DNA of 6,612 nt from assembly GCA_002839245.1 (NCBI GenBank), contig PGXR01000161.1:1-6612 (forward strand). Reading direction: 5' to 3'. The notes beneath the pieces are model-generated. The model did no database searches, was not told where the DNA came from, and was given only the letters and a program-made list of their open reading frames with translations. This document shows positions 5,091-6,612 of this stretch, in pieces (position 1 is the first letter of the stretch; every line of letters starts with the position of its first letter). A program made the position numbers and the translations under genes. This DNA is from Spirochaetae bacterium HGW-Spirochaetae-7 (GTDB lineage: Bacteria; Spirochaetota; Spirochaetia; Treponematales; UBA12059).

Positions 5091-6612
5091 CCGGCCTGCC
5101 GGCGGTATTGCGCGAACGCGTTGTCATAGCCGATGGCGCGACCGGCAGCCTCCTTGACGTCATGCTCGGAGACGAACTGGCGGACAGGCGGGACCTGGTC
5201 GCCCTCGACCGGCCCGACATCGCTTCGCAGGTCATCCTGGCCTATATCGAAGCCGGCGCGGAGATAATCAAGACGGCGACGTTCAATGCCAATGCCCGTT
5301 CGATGAAGCGGTTCTTCTCCGCGGGGCTGCCTGGCCAAGGCCCTGCAACCGACCCGGAAACCTTGGCAAGGAGGCTCAACGAGGCTTCGGCGGGGATTGC
5401 CCGCGCGGCGGTCGACGTCGCGGTCGCCGCGGATGGCCGCCCTCGCTGGGTCGCGGGTTCCGTCGGACCGGGATCGGACGCGCCGAGCCTGGGCGGCTCG
5501 AGCTACGGCGAGCTGCGCGACTCGTACCTTCCGCAGATGCTGGGACTCATCGCCGGCGGCGCGGACCTGGTCCTGATCGAGACGGTGCAGGACCCCTTGC
5601 AGGCCAAGGCCGCGATCGGAGCGCTCGAGGAGGCAGGCCGCGTCTCGGGGCGAACCCTGCCTTTCATCGTCAGCGCGACTGTCGACGGCCGTGGCCGCAT
5701 GCTCTCCGGAGCCGATGTCCGCGCCTTCGCCGCCATCATCGAGCCGTTCCAGCCTCTGGCCATAGGACTCAACTGCTCGGGCGGACCCGACGAGCTGGCC
5801 CCAGCCTGCGGCGCCCTCGCAGCGGTATCGAGCGCGCCCATCTGCATAATGCCCAACGCCGGCCTTCCGCGTTCATCGGGGGGCAAGGTGACCTGGCCAC
5901 TCGACGCGGCAACTTTCGCGGCCAGGACGGGGGGCATGGCCAGGCGGCTAGGCGCGGCTATCGTCGGCGGTTGCTGCGGCACCGGGCCCGGCCACATCGC
6001 GGCCCTGGTCGGGATCATGGCCGGCGCGCCGGCGCCGGTCGCCCGCCCCGGCCGGATATTCGCCCTGGCATCGGCCTTCACTTCGATGCCGGTCGCCGGT
6101 TCGGGCAAGGCCGGGATCTTCGTGATCGACGAGAGATCGAACGCGGCGGGCAGCGCCGCGTTCAAGGCCATAGTCAAGGCGGGCGACTTCGAGGCTGCCG
6201 CCAGGTTCGTCGTCGACAGGGCGGCCAGGGGAGCGGACGCTGTCGACGTCTCGGTAGCCGGATCCGTCCGCGACGAACGCGCCGCGATGGTAGAAATCGT
6301 CTCGCGCGCCGCTTCGGTTATGGTCGCGGCCATCTCCATAGACTCGACCGATCCGGAGGTCATAGCGGCCGTCCTGCCGCTGGTCGGAGCCAGGCCGCTG
6401 GTGAATTCGGTCAACCTCGAGGATACGGGCAAGGCCGTTCGCCTTTTCGACCTGGCGCGTGGCTTCGGCGCGGCCGTTGTATGCCTGGCCATGGACGGGC
6501 TGGGACCGGCACGTGACCGGGCGACCAAGCTGTCCATCTGCCGCCGCCTTTACGAGCTGGCTCTGTCGAGGGGGCTCGCTCCGGAGGACCTCCTGTTCGA
6601 TACCGCTACCTT
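5087..6612 (+). CDS. metH: Cobalamin-dependent methionine synthase, N-terminal modules (3' end cut by window edge)
   Basis: MetH transfers the methyl group of 5-methyltetrahydrofolate to homocysteine through cobalamin. The 508 visible codons encode the homocysteine-binding barrel (about 1-320) and most of the pterin-binding barrel (from about 340). The first barrel begins with DGATGS, carries GSVGPG and the IETVQDPLQAK segment, and keeps all three zinc cysteines: C230 in GLNCSGGP and C296-C297 in GGCCGTGP. The second carries ERSNAAGS (from E349), IDS (D419, S420), NSVN (440-443) and LLFDTAT at the edge, matching the usual LIFDP-x-x-F. Cobalamin and reactivation domains would lie beyond the window. 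Oddities: TNTF of the first barrel reads TATF (63-66), and DVN of the second reads DVSVAG (387-392). Translation is coupled to metF by the ATGA overlap. The family call is secure; whether the full protein has all four modules cannot be seen. Confidence 0.94.
   Translation, partial: MTGLPAVLRERVVIADGATGSLLDVMLGDELADRRDLVALDRPDIASQVILAYIEAGAEIIKTATFNANARSMKRFFSAGLPGQGPATDPETLARRLNEASAGIARAAVDVAVAADGRPRWVAGSVGPGSDAPSLGGSSYGELRDSYLPQMLGLIAGGADLVLIETVQDPLQAKAAIGALEEAGRVSGRTLPFIVSATVDGRGRMLSGADVRAFAAIIEPFQPLAIGLNCSGGPDELAPACGALAAVSSAPICIMPNAGLPRSSGGKVTWPLDAATFAARTGGMARRLGAAIVGGCCGTGPGHIAALVGIMAGAPAPVARPGRIFALASAFTSMPVAGSGKAGIFVIDERSNAAGSAAFKAIVKAGDFEAAARFVVDRAARGADAVDVSVAGSVRDERAAMVEIVSRAASVMVAAISIDSTDPEVIAAVLPLVGARPLVNSVNLEDTGKAVRLFDLARGFGAAVVCLAMDGLGPARDRATKLSICRRLYELALSRGLAPEDLLFDTAT

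Noticed and set aside
5503..6537. A 344-codon minus-strand open frame across metH.
   Set aside because: Antisense to a clear MetH frame; its Ala/Ser/Thr/Arg/Pro-rich composition is typical of shadow frames in high-G+C DNA.

Overview
The window is high-GC bacterial chromosomal DNA (about two-thirds G+C by eye) carrying ordinary metabolic and envelope genes. I see no tRNA or rRNA gene, insertion sequence, phage gene or CRISPR array. The M32 carboxypeptidase and the Bacteroidetes/spirochaete-like MetF subtype, with frequent AGG and ATA codons, fit a high-GC spirochaete or similar environmental lineage. That assignment is inference and weak.

Layout: (1) Positions 1-1288, minus strand, hold a long membrane-anchored protein of unknown function that starts at TTG and runs off the left edge. 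(2) Positions 1289-1376 are a compact divergent promoter region in which the two candidate -35 elements overlap in the self-complementary core TTGCGTCAA. (3) Positions 1377-3663, plus strand, hold an M32 (Taq-type) metallocarboxypeptidase overlapping by 11 bases an unrecognised four-helix membrane protein. (4) Positions 3664-4085 lack a large gene. They contain a candidate promoter, a strong ribosome binding site, a 44-codon basic small ORF and a G+C-rich nested stem-loop. (5) Positions 4086-6612, plus strand, are a metF-metH pair joined by an ATGA overlap, with metH running off the right edge.

metF makes 5-methyltetrahydrofolate, and metH uses it to methylate homocysteine to methionine, so region 5 is a coherent one-carbon/methionine operon. 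The M32 peptidase and the downstream membrane protein are probably co-transcribed, but no functional link between them can be read from the sequence. The least explained parts are the small basic ORF with its surrounding signals, the left-edge membrane protein, and several substitutions in otherwise conserved MetH motifs.
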